From Mycoemilia scoparia (taxonomy: Eukaryota > Kickxellomycota > Kickxellomycetes > Kickxellales > Kickxellaceae): a DNA stretch of 64,000 bases. The notes below the pieces were generated by a model that saw only the letters and a list, made by a program, of their open reading frames with translations, made no database searches and was not told the DNA's origin. Shown in pieces: positions 38,194 to 49,590 of the stretch; positions within the stretch are counted from its first letter, which is position 1, and every line of letters begins with the position of its first letter. The stretch spans positions 1 through 64,000 of the forward strand of contig JANBPU010000073.1 in the NCBI GenBank assembly GCA_027575805.1, in the 5' to 3' direction. Both the position numbers and the translations under genes were made by a program.

Positions 38194-40392
38194 TCACGAG
38201 TATAGTCTTGAGTTGGATGTTCTTTTAGAGATTGACTTGTTGGCTGCCTGCGATGTCAAGGTATTTTCAGCCCCATTGGCGTCATTGCTGACTACCTCAT
38301 CATTGTTAATATCGCTGTTTGATCTTGATGATTTACCAACTTTCCTTCTTCTTGTGGTTCCCGTGGTTTCTAATGAATCCGAACCAGAGGCTAGGATACT
38401 TCTTGTATGTTTCTTTGATCTGTATGGAGGGATTTTGCTTTGAAACAGCCTTTGGACCTGTTCGAGACTCAGTCCCTTTGTTTCATGGAGCAACATAAAG
38501 ATGAAAACAAAGGCGATGACTGATATGCCTGCGAATAGCCAAAAAGTTGCTGACGGGGTAATATGCTGGGTCAAAGTGAGGAAGGTCATTGAGATCAAAA
38601 AATTGCAGCTCCAATTAGTAGCAGTTGGGAAACTTGCTGCCTTGCTACGCACACTGTGTGAAAATATCTCGGATTGAACGAGCCAGGGAATATTGCCCAG
38701 ACCAAAGCCATAGAAGGCTACATACAAGATTAGGCTGACCAGGGCTACCCATGTTCCGGCCTTTTCCGAAGCCGAACGATCAAGACACTCGGCAGCAACA
38801 TCGCCGAATGAATCCGTGTTCAAAGGGAGACACTGCCTAGCCGACACGCTCCACCCGCATTTGTCATCGAGGATACACGCGCCGCATCTTGGGTAAGCGG
38901 TACAGGTGTCACTGGTTGTTTTTACGAACCCAACAATAAATATAAAAGCAACGCCAATGAGGATCAGCCCTAGGGTCATACCAGCCAAAGAAAGCAAAAG
39001 AGCGCGACGGCGTCCATATCGATCAATAGTAGTTATAGCCACAATGGTCATGATCATATTGGTTGCTGCTATAGTAATTGAAAACTGGGTTGCGCTTTTA
39101 TTTGTCGAAAATCCAGCCATCTTAAGGATTGTTGATGAGTAATACATGACAGTGTTGAATCCCGTCAATTGCTGAGCGGCCTGGAGCCCACACGCAACAA
39201 CTATACATCTCAAAATGGATGGCTTCAAAAGATCGCGGTACCGAACTTTGCCCTCTTCATTCAAGAGATGCTGAATTTCTTTGATTTCCTCGTCAACAAT
39301 TTGGCTGGGATCCGGCACTCTGGAGTATATTTTCTCCAAGATCTTTCTGGCATCATCTACCTTCCCCTTTTTGATAAGGTGTCGAGGGGATTCAGGGAAC
39401 CATGGCATGCACAAAAGTTGAACGGCTACTGGAAATGCTGATATAGCAAACATCCACCGCCAGCCATTGTGCGCATCAGCCAGCCCCCACGTAATGAGGT
39501 AGGCGATTAGTTGGCCCCCTGTAATGGCCAACACGTTTATTGTAACCAATCGGCCTCTGTATTCTTTGGGTGACACTTCGCCAATATACATTGGAACTAC
39601 CATCGAGGCCATTCCTACACCAAGACCCACAACTCCTCTCCCCCCAACAAGGGTAGCAAAATTCGGAGCAAATGTCATTATCAATGCGCCACCAATAAAT
39701 ATTATAGCCGATACTATGGTTAATAGTTTGCGCCCTATCAAGTCTGACAAGTATCCGCTGGACAATCCACCGACTATAGCTCCCAGTGTTGTAGCACCCA
39801 CTACAAACTCTTGCTGGGTTGAATTTAGGTTCCATTCTGCTTTTATGACCACCAAAGCTCCAGATATGACACCAGTATCATACCCAAATAGCAAGCCGCT
39901 TATGGCTGCCACTCCAACGATGTATAGGACATATAGACTTATCTGGTTATTTTTGAACCTTGATAATGGAGATAACAGTAGCTGTTTTTTACTCCTTGGT
40001 TTGTTATTGTCACCTTGGTCGATGTAGTTTCCCCCATCATTTTCATGGTCACTATAGTCATTGCTACTATCACTAGCAGAAATCCTTGCCTTGTTTTTTG
40101 AGGAACTGGCTATAATATCAGATCCATTATTGGTTTCAGTCCATCGATTCAACTTTTTCTTGCCAACGGGACTAGAATAAGACGATGATGGCGCTGTGGG
40201 CTGCAACAATGGGTTTGTCGTAGTTTGGGCGTTTAGGTCAGTTTCCAGGTCCCCGTTGGTAACATCATCCATTGGCGGTCCTTTATGGTTGCTTCTAGGG
40301 ATATTTGATTCATTGTCAGCCATGTCATTATCTGGCAGCAGCAGCAGTTCTCCCTGCTCGTCTATTGAGGTCGAGTCCCGTTCTTTTCTCAT
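38194..40392 (-). CDS. MFS sugar/inositol transporter with PSI-like extracellular loop
   Basis: Twelve-helix transporter of the sugar porter family, 732 residues, intronless. Family signatures are DLIGRK after helix 2, the GRGVVGLGVG and PMYIGEVSPKEYRG helix-4/5 motifs, PESPRHLIKKGK before the central loop, QQLTGFNTVMYY in helix 7, DRYGRR after helix 8, and HETKG near the end. The set fits proton/myo-inositol symporters (yeast Itr1, animal HMIT). Between helices 9 and 10 is an insertion with Cys spacing CTAYPRCGACILDDKCGW and two later Cys, the pattern of a PSI domain, as in HMIT and some plant INT carriers. The roughly 150-residue N-terminus is acidic and Ser-rich, the C-terminus basic and Ser-rich; both are presumably cytosolic. 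The start is the first ATG in frame; coding-like sequence extends 12 codons further upstream without an ATG. Confidence 0.9.
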   Translation of the reverse strand: MRKERDSTSIDEQGELLLLPDNDMADNESNIPRSNHKGPPMDDVTNGDLETDLNAQTTTNPLLQPTAPSSSYSSPVGKKKLNRWTETNNGSDIIASSSKNKARISASDSSNDYSDHENDGGNYIDQGDNNKPRSKKQLLLSPLSRFKNNQISLYVLYIVGVAAISGLLFGYDTGVISGALVVIKAEWNLNSTQQEFVVGATTLGAIVGGLSSGYLSDLIGRKLLTIVSAIIFIGGALIMTFAPNFATLVGGRGVVGLGVGMASMVVPMYIGEVSPKEYRGRLVTINVLAITGGQLIAYLITWGLADAHNGWRWMFAISAFPVAVQLLCMPWFPESPRHLIKKGKVDDARKILEKIYSRVPDPSQIVDEEIKEIQHLLNEEGKVRYRDLLKPSILRCIVVACGLQAAQQLTGFNTVMYYSSTILKMAGFSTNKSATQFSITIAATNMIMTIVAITTIDRYGRRRALLLSLAGMTLGLILIGVAFIFIVGFVKTTSDTCTAYPRCGACILDDKCGWSVSARQCLPLNTDSFGDVAAECLDRSASEKAGTWVALVSLILYVAFYGFGLGNIPWLVQSEIFSHSVRSKAASFPTATNWSCNFLISMTFLTLTQHITPSATFWLFAGISVIAFVFIFMLLHETKGLSLEQVQRLFQSKIPPYRSKKHTRSILASGSDSLETTGTTRRRKVGKSSRSNSDINNDEVVSNDANGAENTLTSQAANKSISKRTSNSRLYS

Positions 40393-41280
40393 TGTATCAC
40401 CGTTCCTCAAAGTATATAGTGATTCCAAGGATTGGGCAACAGCGTATTGGTATAAGCAGTAAAAGGGGACAATCGCTAAAGTATATTTTTATTTGTGCAC
40501 CAAATGAAGAAACAAGTTTAAGGAGGAAAGCGATGGAAGGTACCAGTCACTTGTTTTGGATTTATGAACTAAAGCGGTCAGTCACGATCTGTAAAACACT
40601 GATTAATTATCGTCTTCTACAAGAGCCCCTGCATTAGAATTTCACTGTTGGGATTGGATAATCTAGAATATGGGTGATAGGAAATCTTAAAATTTGTGAG
40701 GCCACTTTATTGGCTAACAAAGTGATCCTTTTTAAAAATCACAACGGTTTTTGTCCCTTTTACTTGGCTTTATAGTGCCATTAGGGCTGTTATAAATAAA
40801 TTGAAATGGCTAGGACTCTCTATTGAGCGTTAATATAATGCGATACATTTGCTTTTTAATGTTTCGAAGTAGTACACTAGCCATTATAATTATAAGCATA
40901 TTATTTTCTTAGAATAATAAACTAATTTCTCATCGATTTGTACTTAAAAATATCTTCAAAAGTAATTTATCAACACTAGATGTGTTTTAAAGCAACCTAT
41001 ATATTAGAATAGGAACTGACTCTTAATAATGTGTTATTTCCAAGTCCATAAACAATGCTTGAAAATAATATTTTCAACTAGGCATTTCCCCATGTATTAG
41101 CTCTAAATAATCAGATCAGATCAGATCAATTTTATAAATCTAAACTCTCAAAAGTTCAAAACCATCAACCAAAAACTAGAACACTAGTCATTAAGTAAAC
41201 ACTCATAGGTTAAGGTTCAACTTGGTGCTGTTAATCCTTTTATCTCTTTAAAATATATGTATGTATATATATACAAAACC
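40393..41280. other. Divergent intergenic region between transporter and GUF1
   Basis: Contains both promoters. It is AT-rich with a short tandem AGATC/ATCAG repeat near 41110-41127. No gene was recognised. Confidence 0.45.
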
Positions 41281-44200
41281 ATGAATACAAGACTTTTATT
41301 ATTGTCAGCACGTAACCGAAATTCACGCATACCAGTTCTTCCCAGAAACTATCAGTCAATTCGGTTGGTTTCAAATTCGCGACAACCGTCACAAAGCCAT
41401 GTTTCGGAAAATATAAAACAGCTTACAAGATCAAAAAACCATGGATGCTTAAGATCAGAGATCATTTTCGATACAAAATTCAAAAGATATTATAGTAGTA
41501 AAGAGATCAAAGAAAAGGTATGGAATGTCGACATAAAATCATAATATATATATATACACTTTGAGATACTAAGGAGCAATTGTCATTGCTGTTAATAACA
41601 AATAGATAAAAAATAGGGAGAGTATAGATGTATCCGAATATTCTGTTGATCAGATTAGAAATTTTAGTATAATAGCTCATATTGGTAAGAGCCTTTTTAT
41701 CCATATTTAGTTTCACTTGAACATAATGTTATATATATATATAATCTTATAAAATGTTTATTCGTATTTTCAGATCATGGAAAAAGCACTTTGGCTAATC
41801 GGTTACTTGAGCTCACGGGAGTCATTTTGAAAAACTCAAAAAATAAACAAGTTTTGGATAAACTGAAGGTCGAGCAAGAGCGTGGAATTACGGTCAAAGC
41901 CCAGGTAATGATAATATCGCCATGATTTATGAATATACTACTCAATGAAAAACTTAGAGAACCTGTATCTAAAACTCAAAGGATATCTGACTAACCATTG
42001 AATACTTAATACCTGCAAATGTATAGAGTGCATCAATGTTTTACGAATTGGATGGTAAAAAGTACTTGCTGAATTTGATTGACACTCCTGTAAGTCACCT
42101 AGACTAAATTATACAGGAATCTACTTGGTGGCTCTTGTAAATATTATTACTAAAATTGTCCATACTGCACTACTATAACTTCCCCGCTTGTTTACTATAG
42201 GGACATGTTGATTTTAGTTACGAAGTATCTCGATCTCTAGCTGCCTGCCAGGGTACAATTCTATTAGTCGATGCAGCTCAAGGAATTCAGGCCCAAACTG
42301 TAGCAAACTTTTATCTGGCTTTTAGTGAGGGGCTTACTATAATTCCTGTATTAAACAAAGTCGACTTGCCTACCGCTGAGCCAGAAAAAACTGTAAAGCA
42401 AATTGAAAGTGCTTTTGAAGTAGACACCAGCAATATTGTTAAGGTATGTAAGCAAACCAATGGTCTTTTTCGTTATGTAGAGAAATTGTTTTTGTTTATC
42501 CTGTTTATTAACCACAAATATATTTTATCTTTTGGGTAGATCTCTGCAAAGTCAGGTTTAAATGTTGATCAGGTTCTGCCTCAAGTAATAGAGATGATAC
42601 CACCGTAGGTCTTTGCTGCTTTGTATTCTTGAAATTAATAACCAACCAGAATCTATAATAATTCGACTCTTTCTATCTACATCACAGACCTTCCGGAGAC
42701 ATTACCAAACCCTTCAAGTCACTGCTATTTGATTCTTGGTACGACAAATACCTGGGAGTTGTTTTTTTGGTAGCTATTGTTGACGGCGTTTTAAAAAAGG
42801 GCGACAAAATTGTCTCATCCCATTCAAAAACCAAGTATGAGGTGGCCGAGATTGGAATAATGCATCCTGAGCAAACACCAACTACATCTCTGTAAGTACT
42901 CCACTTTACCAAAACCACTGTTATGGTATTTATACTTACGTTGCATTATTCACAACCAATCCCTGCATCTGTTAAATTATAGACATGCTGGTCAAGTTGG
43001 ATATTTTGTCTGTAACATGAAGTCTATAGTCGAAACACATGTTGGCGATACCTTCTACCATGTAGATGCTCCAGTTAAGCCTTTGCCAGGTTTTGTCCCA
43101 GCAAAATCAATGGTTTTTGCTGGTGTATTCCCAATAGATGCTAGTGACTTTGTTCGCCTGGATGAATCTATCAAGCAACTTATACTCAATGATTCTAGTG
43201 TTAGTGTTCAAAAAGAAACAAGGTGAGCTATAATATGTAATTTATCCTGCAAGTTCTAAAAGATTGTTTTCTCTCGACAGCATTAGCAAACACATATTTC
43301 TCTATCTATGCATTTATAGTGCTGCTCTTGGCCAAGGGTTTAGATTGGGATTCTTGGGTACTCTTCATCTGGATGTCTTTAGGCAAAGGTTGGAAGAAGA
43401 ATACGATACAAATGTCATTATAACCCATCCAACTGTCCCCTATAAAGGTTAGTATATATTTCGCATATAAAACAGATATTGTATACATTTATGTATAAGT
43501 TGATGAACTAATGATCTTTTGGCACATATATTTCTTTGAAAATTTTCAAATTTTATTTAGTTATATATAAAAATGGAGATGAAGTCGTAATAAGAACGCC
43601 CGCTGACTTTCCAACTCCGGCAGAAATTGCCAACAAGGTTAAATCGACTCTAGAACCATTCGTATCAGCAACTATAATATTCCCAGAAGAGTATTTGGGT
43701 AGTATGCTAGACTTGTGCAGTGTAAGTGGTTAATGTATGAGCTCATAATCGAACGATTTGTTAAAAAACAACAAAAATTGGCAAACTATTATTTTTTCTC
43801 TGTATTTACAAATTTTGTTTTGTATAGTCACGTCGTGGTGAGATCCAAAACTATTCGTTTATTGATGAAACTCGTGTAATATTGACTTGTAAGCTTCCAA
43901 TGGCCGAAATTGTGACAGATTTCTATGACCACCTAAAATCTCGATCTTCGGGCTTTGCAAGGTAAATATCTACATAAACTATCTATTTTTACCAGTAGTG
44001 TTATTGAAATTCTCCTAACCTATGTTGTTATTTTTATCGTTCAAGTTTTGATTATGAAGATGCAGGTTATGAAGAATCTAGCTTGGTTAAGATGGAGGTT
44101 CTATTGAATACCCAGCCTGTAGATGCTTTGGCTGCGGTCATGCATAGATCCCAGATCGAAAGCATTGGAAGAGATTTGGCAAAAAGGCTCAAGGCTGTTA

Positions 44201-44769
44201 TTAAAAAGTAATAGTATATTCCAACATTTATTATGTTTAAACAAAAGTTGCAGTATCTAAATTGGCTGTTACATGGCTTTGCTTTGTGTATTAATACCCC
44301 TCGTTTTTTATTCGGTTTTTAGACAACTATTTGAGATTATTATCCAGACTGCCGCTAACGGTAAAATCATTGCACGTGAAACGTAAGTATTGAAGAATAT
44401 ATCCTAGTCTCCTTTAACTATGGATGCATCTTAAGTTTATGTGTACTGACCATCTGTAACTTTTCTAAACCACTAAATAGTATTAAGGCATTAAGGAAAA
44501 ATGTTACTGCCAAATGTGTAAGTCTCCATTAATTCTCTAACTCCTTATCCTTTCTGTAAAATTGTCAGAAACGCACATCCCAACCACAATTGCTTCATCA
44601 GAAGGTAATCAAACATTCATTATGCTCATTTTTATAGTATGGTGGAGATATTTCGAGAAAAATGAAGCTTCTTAACAAACAGAAAGAAGGCAAAAAGCGA
44701 ATGAAAACCATTGGCAGGGTTCAGCTTCCTCAGGAAGCTTTTGTTACTTTATTAAAGCGGGGTCAATAA
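41281..44769 (+). CDS. GUF1: Mitochondrial translation factor GUF1 (EF4/LepA)
   Basis: Membrane-associated mitochondrial GTPase that acts on stalled or mistranslocated ribosomes (LepA/EF4). Fifteen exons join without a frame break into 691 residues: 41281-41517, 41606-41684, 41774-41904, 42027-42089, 42201-42443, 42540-42604, 42688-42891, 42983-43222, 43320-43447, 43561-43721, 43828-43961, 44046-44207, 44323-44382, 44481-44517 and 44638-44769. G1 is AHIDHGKST (103-111), then QERGIT, G3 DTPGHVDF (168-175) and G4 NKVD (222-225). The LepA-specific C-terminus is present ([27 protein letters not shown], and [20 protein letters not shown]). An N-terminal presequence-like region is rich in Arg, Asn and Ser. 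The intron density is far above that of its neighbours. Confidence 0.96.
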
Positions 44770-45872
44770 TTTGCCTAATTTCTTTAATGGGTCAAGCATA
44801 TATTATACCCCACATTATTTGCAACCACTATTATAATGATCTTTTTTAGAGTTATATATCTCGTGTCCTTTAGAATTGGAACTACATTGCACTTTTTAAA
44901 AACCAATTTTTTGTATGAGACTAAATGAAAAAGTATTGCTACATGTATGCGATCAATTGACATTCTACAAGTTTATAATGTCTGATGTTTAATCAGATTT
45001 CAGCTTGATTGTTCTATCTATATAAAACATTAATGATGTGCAGTATTCAGTTTATTATCCAAGCAAGATGGTTTGTTTGCAAAGGTATCAGTATCATAGC
45101 TGTTTTGAACCAACAGTCAAACACTACATCAGGCTAGATTCTGTCTTTACTATATTCAGATCTATATCATACAGACACATTACTTGCCAGGAATGTCCGA
45201 GTGACTGTATTAACCATTTAAGTATACTCAAGGTATTACTGTTTCTCTAAATGTATTAGCAGTTTTATTTACATGTTTGCAATAGATTTACTGTCAAGGA
45301 GGCTTATTATAAGTGCACCCTGCAATTTAAATTAAGGTTTAGGCTTAGGACTTTACTAACTTTGGTGTATGTAAAAGTGGCATTTTTTGCAGTTTATATT
45401 TGATTTGTAGTAGAGCCGATAGTAAAAGCATAGATGCAGTTCAAAGCCAATATTAATGCATGGATAGCTTGCTTGGCTCTAATTCTTCTTAAGTTGAAGT
45501 TGTGCGTATGTTTATGAGAATATACTATTTCAATAGAATCGTCTTTCCCAACTTTACACTTCCAAAAGATGCAAGGCTTAATAGAGATGTTTCATATGTT
45601 AACTGCTTATTGAAAAAAGATGTAGCAAATCCTCTTAGAGTATCTCCTATTGGAGTAGGTATGGGGATTCTTTACGTTCTTCAAATATACAACAGAAAGT
45701 CAAGGAAGCAGATACAATCTTCTTGTAAACGAATCCGCATCGGATTTCATATAAAACGTTGCAATCCCCAATTCACATGCCTTTTGTCACTAACCTTTAA
45801 AGCATTTGTTTCTGTACCTTTTTACATATTCAAAACACACGTACACACACACACATTTCACAGCAAAACAAA
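44770..45872. other. Intergenic; promoter of the small secreted protein gene at its 3' end
   Basis: AT-rich. The last 100 bases carry a (CA)n stretch and an A-rich start context (CAAAACAAAATGAAA), typical of a strongly translated fungal gene. The open frame at 45502-45876 overlaps this leader and is unlikely to be coding. Confidence 0.45.
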
Positions 45873-46301
45873 ATGAAACTTTCATCAATTTTCTATAGCC
45901 TTGCCCTTGTATCTTCTACTCCATTTGTCGCTGCATTCCAAGAAAACCGCGATATGGTTGACCGGATCAAGACTGAGATGCAAGGAGTCAAGCAAATGTT
46001 TATGAACGAGCTCGAGGCCGACAAGGGTGACATTGCCCAAGCCATGAAGGAGGCCATGGATGTTAATGGAATCCAGGTTAATGGTGTTGACCGCATGGCT
46101 GCTGAACCCTATCTTGGTGCTATTGCTAGACTTGTTCCCGCTGTTGGACCCTTCATGGACTGGGTTGCCAATGGTGGTGCTGATATGGCCACCCTTATCC
46201 TTGGTGATCTTCTAGGTAACACTGTTGGAAACATCCTTCGTGCCTACGATGAAGTTCAGAAGGAGGCCGTTTCAGAAGTCTTTGGCAAATATAACAACTA
46301 A
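45873..46301 (+). CDS. Small secreted, cysteine-free protein of unknown family
   Basis: 142 residues. A clear signal peptide (MKLSSIFYSLALVSSTPFVAA, probable cleavage after Ala) is followed by a mature chain without any Cys. The first half is predicted helical and charged (QENRDMVDRIKTEMQGVKQM). The second half has alternating hydrophobic and Gly-rich stretches (LGAIARLVPAVGPFMDWV, ATLILGDLLGNTVGNILRAY) that could form amphipathic or membrane-active helices. Codon use is biased toward preferred C/G-ending codons, as in ATP2, suggesting high expression. No family was recognised. Roles as a wall-associated, surface-active or effector-type protein are only possibilities. Confidence 0.82.
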   Translation: MKLSSIFYSLALVSSTPFVAAFQENRDMVDRIKTEMQGVKQMFMNELEADKGDIAQAMKEAMDVNGIQVNGVDRMAAEPYLGAIARLVPAVGPFMDWVANGGADMATLILGDLLGNTVGNILRAYDEVQKEAVSEVFGKYNN

Positions 46302-47121
46302 CTTTCCACTACTACTGCTATTTTATATAATTTTAAAGGCCACAAGGGCATAAATGGTACTATTGCTTATGCGTGAGTATGTGCAGCCAGTTTCATTTAT
46401 GTAGTTTCTCTCTCTCTAAATAAACAAGTACATTACATATTGATCATTTTAAAGTAGCAAACAATTACGCAAGTAGCAAAGCATCTAGATGGAGGAATTT
46501 CACAAATAAATAGACAAATATGAACTCCTAGAATACAATAGTACTCAAAGTACTCTACCAAAAGAACAGATGCGTTGAAAAGTGTTGTGTTGGTTAGTAG
46601 TAATGGACACAAGGACCTAGTCAATAACATTTAATATCTGATTAGGTGCATAGCATATCCAATATCAGCGGATAATACCAAATCCAGCAATGATGTGACC
46701 TGAGCTTTAGCCATATTTGATTTCCAGTGGAATATTAGGAAATGAAGAGCCACAGGTCTCCATTATGAAATGGGGTAAAAAATACGCCAGGCAAATTTAT
46801 TCTAATTAGATGGATCAATCTCAGAAAGTTAATTTTTGAAATTCTGCACACATTCGTGTGACCCAATGCCTAACAAATTATTGATTGCGGTCCCACCACT
46901 CATTGTGGCTGTGTTTTATTTTTAGCCTGAGTGCTTGGCCATCTGTAAAACCTGTTACTTTTTTCCCCCCACAAACCCTGTGGAGTACCAAACCATTTCT
47001 CACTCGCTCTCACACACACTTATCTTTTGGTTTTTCGTTTCTATTAAATTTGTAATTTTACTATCACTGTTAACTATACTTTCGCTTATTTTTTCATTTT
47101 GTCTAGAGACTATTGTATACA
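46302..47121. other. Intergenic
   Basis: AT-rich spacer with no recognised element. The pyrimidine-rich TTTTGTCTAG just before the next start could be the acceptor of an intron in its 5' leader. Confidence 0.4.
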
Positions 47122-48717
47122 ATGTCATATGGACGCCAAGCAACGGGTGTGCTTGTCGACCTCAGTGATGAAGCTGACACAAGCACCCCCACCTCCACCA
47201 AGGCAATTCCAATTCCCAAAAAGCCAGAGGCACCTAAAACGAGACCAAAGTCTAATAGCATTAGCAGTAGATGGTCCAACGAGATCGAGACCGTTGAACG
47301 AAAGTCGGTTGAAGCCACTTATCGTTTCAACACTGTAGGGCCATCAAAACTGTGGCCATTTGGCTCCACCAATGGGGACTCTGGCGTTTTACAGGACCCT
47401 AGTACTACAAAGTCAAGGTCGTCATTCTCAATCTTTGGGTTTGGATCAGGCAGCAAGGAGGACGAGATGGATACAAGCGTTGGGCTGGCACTGGAAGAAG
47501 ATGACGAAGAACAAGCCGAGACCAACAATAATAGTGATTCTGAACACCAGGATGGAAAGTCAGTAGACTTAGATGAGCTTGAGCGGGCATGGAATAACTA
47601 CCATAATAAATCCATATTCTCACGAAATGATGCCCAGGCTAAGGCCAAGAATGCGCTAGACACTGTTACGTCAACAGCCATGGATTTACAATCAAAGGCC
47701 AAGGTCACTATTTCTAACGCAGCAACATCAGCAGCCATAGCAGCTAAACCAGGAATGGATGCTGTTTCAAGAAAGACCAAGGAGATGGGAACAAAAATAC
47801 AGGACGGGTCTAGACAACTAGCCAGCGATGCTATTGCCAAAGCCAAGCCACCAGAAACCGCATCAATTAAAACCAAGGCTGCACACTGGCTCCTGTGGCA
47901 AAGTGTAAAACAACAATCAGAATCGAAGAATACAGAGGAAGAGGCAGAAAAGACCGATAGCAGTGAGCCAGCCAAATCAGCTTCAGAGAAGCAAGGCAAA
48001 CCAGTAGACAAAAAGGCCGATGGTAATAGTACCATTAGTAATAATCAAGGTGGAGGTTGGTTTAAATTTTGGAATAGAAATACTGACACAAGCAGCAGCA
48101 ATGGTACCAAGAACACAAATGCCAGTGGTGCTGGCAAGGCATCAGAATCTAAGAGTAGTGAAAAGGACAAAGAGGGCGATGTCAAGAACATTGCGCACCT
48201 ATCAGCACCAAAGGACACGTACAGAACATATGGCCACGAAATTACCTCTCATCACTGGGCAACCGCTGAATCTGCACCAAACAACCAAGTCAGTAGGGAT
48301 TCATATGAACAAAGTGAAGAAACTAGTGACCACAAAAATAATATTGTTAGCACTAGTAGCAATATCAACAACAGCAACAGCATCGACAATGAGTGGCAGG
48401 ACCACAACTGGGGAGACGTGCCCCGTAAATCGGAAGACTACCCTGAAAATGAACTCCAAAGAAAACCATCTACCTCGCCAAGTATTGACCACAGCGAGAA
48501 CTACAATAACAAATGGCCGAGTGATAATGAAGAGGAAGAAGAGCAAGAAGTAAAGGCCAGTAAGAAAGGAGAGTCCATGAATCATTCAGAATATAAATAC
48601 AAGCAAGAGGAATCGTCAACTGATGAAGGCTATGACATTGCGATTCCCACAACCACCTCCAGTAACACCACTGCTATGACTCTTGGTCACTTTGGAATGG
48701 ACAACCCTTGGGGGTAA
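47122..48717 (+). CDS. Hypothetical largely disordered protein with amphipathic repeat region
   Basis: 531 residues, intronless, not recognised. The N-terminus MSYGRQATGVLVDLSDEAD and the very C-terminus (LGHFGMDNPWG) look like short conserved motifs bracketing low-complexity sequence. Residues about 172-285 are Ala/Lys/Thr-rich with helical periodicity (AKAKNALDTVTSTAMDLQSK, MDAVSRKTKEMGTKIQDGSR), resembling LEA-like or perilipin-like 11-mer amphipathic helices, ending in an aromatic patch (AAHWLLWQSVK). The rest is Ser/Asn/Glu-rich with a second Trp-rich piece (GGGWFKFWNRNT). A lipid- or membrane-surface association is conceivable but is inference. The first ATG in frame was used. Confidence 0.83.
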   Translation: MSYGRQATGVLVDLSDEADTSTPTSTKAIPIPKKPEAPKTRPKSNSISSRWSNEIETVERKSVEATYRFNTVGPSKLWPFGSTNGDSGVLQDPSTTKSRSSFSIFGFGSGSKEDEMDTSVGLALEEDDEEQAETNNNSDSEHQDGKSVDLDELERAWNNYHNKSIFSRNDAQAKAKNALDTVTSTAMDLQSKAKVTISNAATSAAIAAKPGMDAVSRKTKEMGTKIQDGSRQLASDAIAKAKPPETASIKTKAAHWLLWQSVKQQSESKNTEEEAEKTDSSEPAKSASEKQGKPVDKKADGNSTISNNQGGGWFKFWNRNTDTSSSNGTKNTNASGAGKASESKSSEKDKEGDVKNIAHLSAPKDTYRTYGHEITSHHWATAESAPNNQVSRDSYEQSEETSDHKNNIVSTSSNINNSNSIDNEWQDHNWGDVPRKSEDYPENELQRKPSTSPSIDHSENYNNKWPSDNEEEEEQEVKASKKGESMNHSEYKYKQEESSTDEGYDIAIPTTTSSNTTAMTLGHFGMDNPWG

Positions 48718-49096
48718 CAGTTAAATTTTACCTTACCAGTATTTTATATTTGCGTAATTTTGAAATGTCTGCTTTATAATGAAGTTACTATTTAACACCA
48801 TCCCATCACTTTAAAATTGATTTTGCCCTGTTATCATTCTTTTAGCAATTCATTATTCAATAAGCATGGAGAATAGGATATATAAATTACTGGGTATTGT
48901 AATTATTTCTTTTTACAGTTTAGGTCTTCTTTGACCAATTCCAAAAGAACTAAAAGTTATAACCTGAGCTTTATATAATTTAATCAATTTTATAGCTTTC
49001 TATGGATGAAAATCACAAAGTATTAAACTAAAGTAGATTCCCAAAAAACAATTATTGAAAAAATAAAATAATAGTATACAGTACACATAGGGGTCA

Positions 49097-49209
49097 TGGT
49101 TCAAAAAGTCTTTGGTAAAATGGGTCCCTGGAGATTACATGTGGATTGGCTCATAATTGGGCCATAGTCTTACAGCCAATTTGTGTACCATATATTCGAT
49201 CACTAGTGA
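49097..49209. repeat. Dispersed repeat C, copy 1
   Basis: Resembles 52150-52270. Aligned blocks are CTTTGGTAAAATGGGTCCCT against CTTTGGAAAAAAGAGCTCCC, and ATGTGGATTGGCTCATAATT against ATATGGATTAGCTCATGGTT. A weaker match is ATCACTAGTGAAATCTTCCC against ATCTCAAGTGATATTTGCCC. Alignment is by eye, with moderate similarity. Confidence 0.5.
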
Positions 49210-49298
49210 AATCTTCCCAAATAGTGATCACTCATTTAGCTGCAGTCGTGCCTATAATCACTAGCCACCAAAATGTACCCTTCAAAAATTATGGTCCA
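49210..49298 (+). mobile_element. MITE-like element, family A, partial copy A5
   Basis: The right two-thirds of family A are present (AAATAGTGATCACTCATTTA, GCTGCAGTCGTGCC, CACTAGCCACCAAAATG) with the right terminus ACCCTTCAAAAATTATGGTCC. The left TTTTTGAAGGG terminus is absent and replaced by repeat C. Confidence 0.72.
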
Positions 49299-49590
49299 TT
49301 TTGCTACCTATGATCATTTTAGGCTTGACTGACAATCCAATAGAGCATTTGTTTAGCTCCTTACAGCATTGCTGGAATAGTATAGAGCCCGAGTCCTTAC
49401 CCATAATATATATATATTACCTATCTAGTAATACTTTTGCTAAGTTTCCATATCTTTAGTCAAATCAGAGAGATTTTTTACTTTACATATTGATATATTT
49501 CAATTACACTACACACTATATCCATTGTCTTTTATTATAATTTACTCTCAAGTCTTCTAAAAGTAAAGTGTGTGTGTGCGTACTTACAAA

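Larger units (their letters stand above)
48718..49590. other. Intergenic with composite repeat
   Basis: AT-rich spacer with a C repeat (about 49097-49209) abutting a partial family A element (about 49210-49298). The leader of GCD2 follows; it contains a short (TG)n run before the start. Confidence 0.45.

Noticed and set aside
45502..45876. 124-codon open frame just before the small secreted protein gene
   Set aside because: It overlaps the promoter, the A-rich leader and the ATG of the secreted protein gene; composition is not protein-like at its end (HTHTFHSKTK from a CA repeat).
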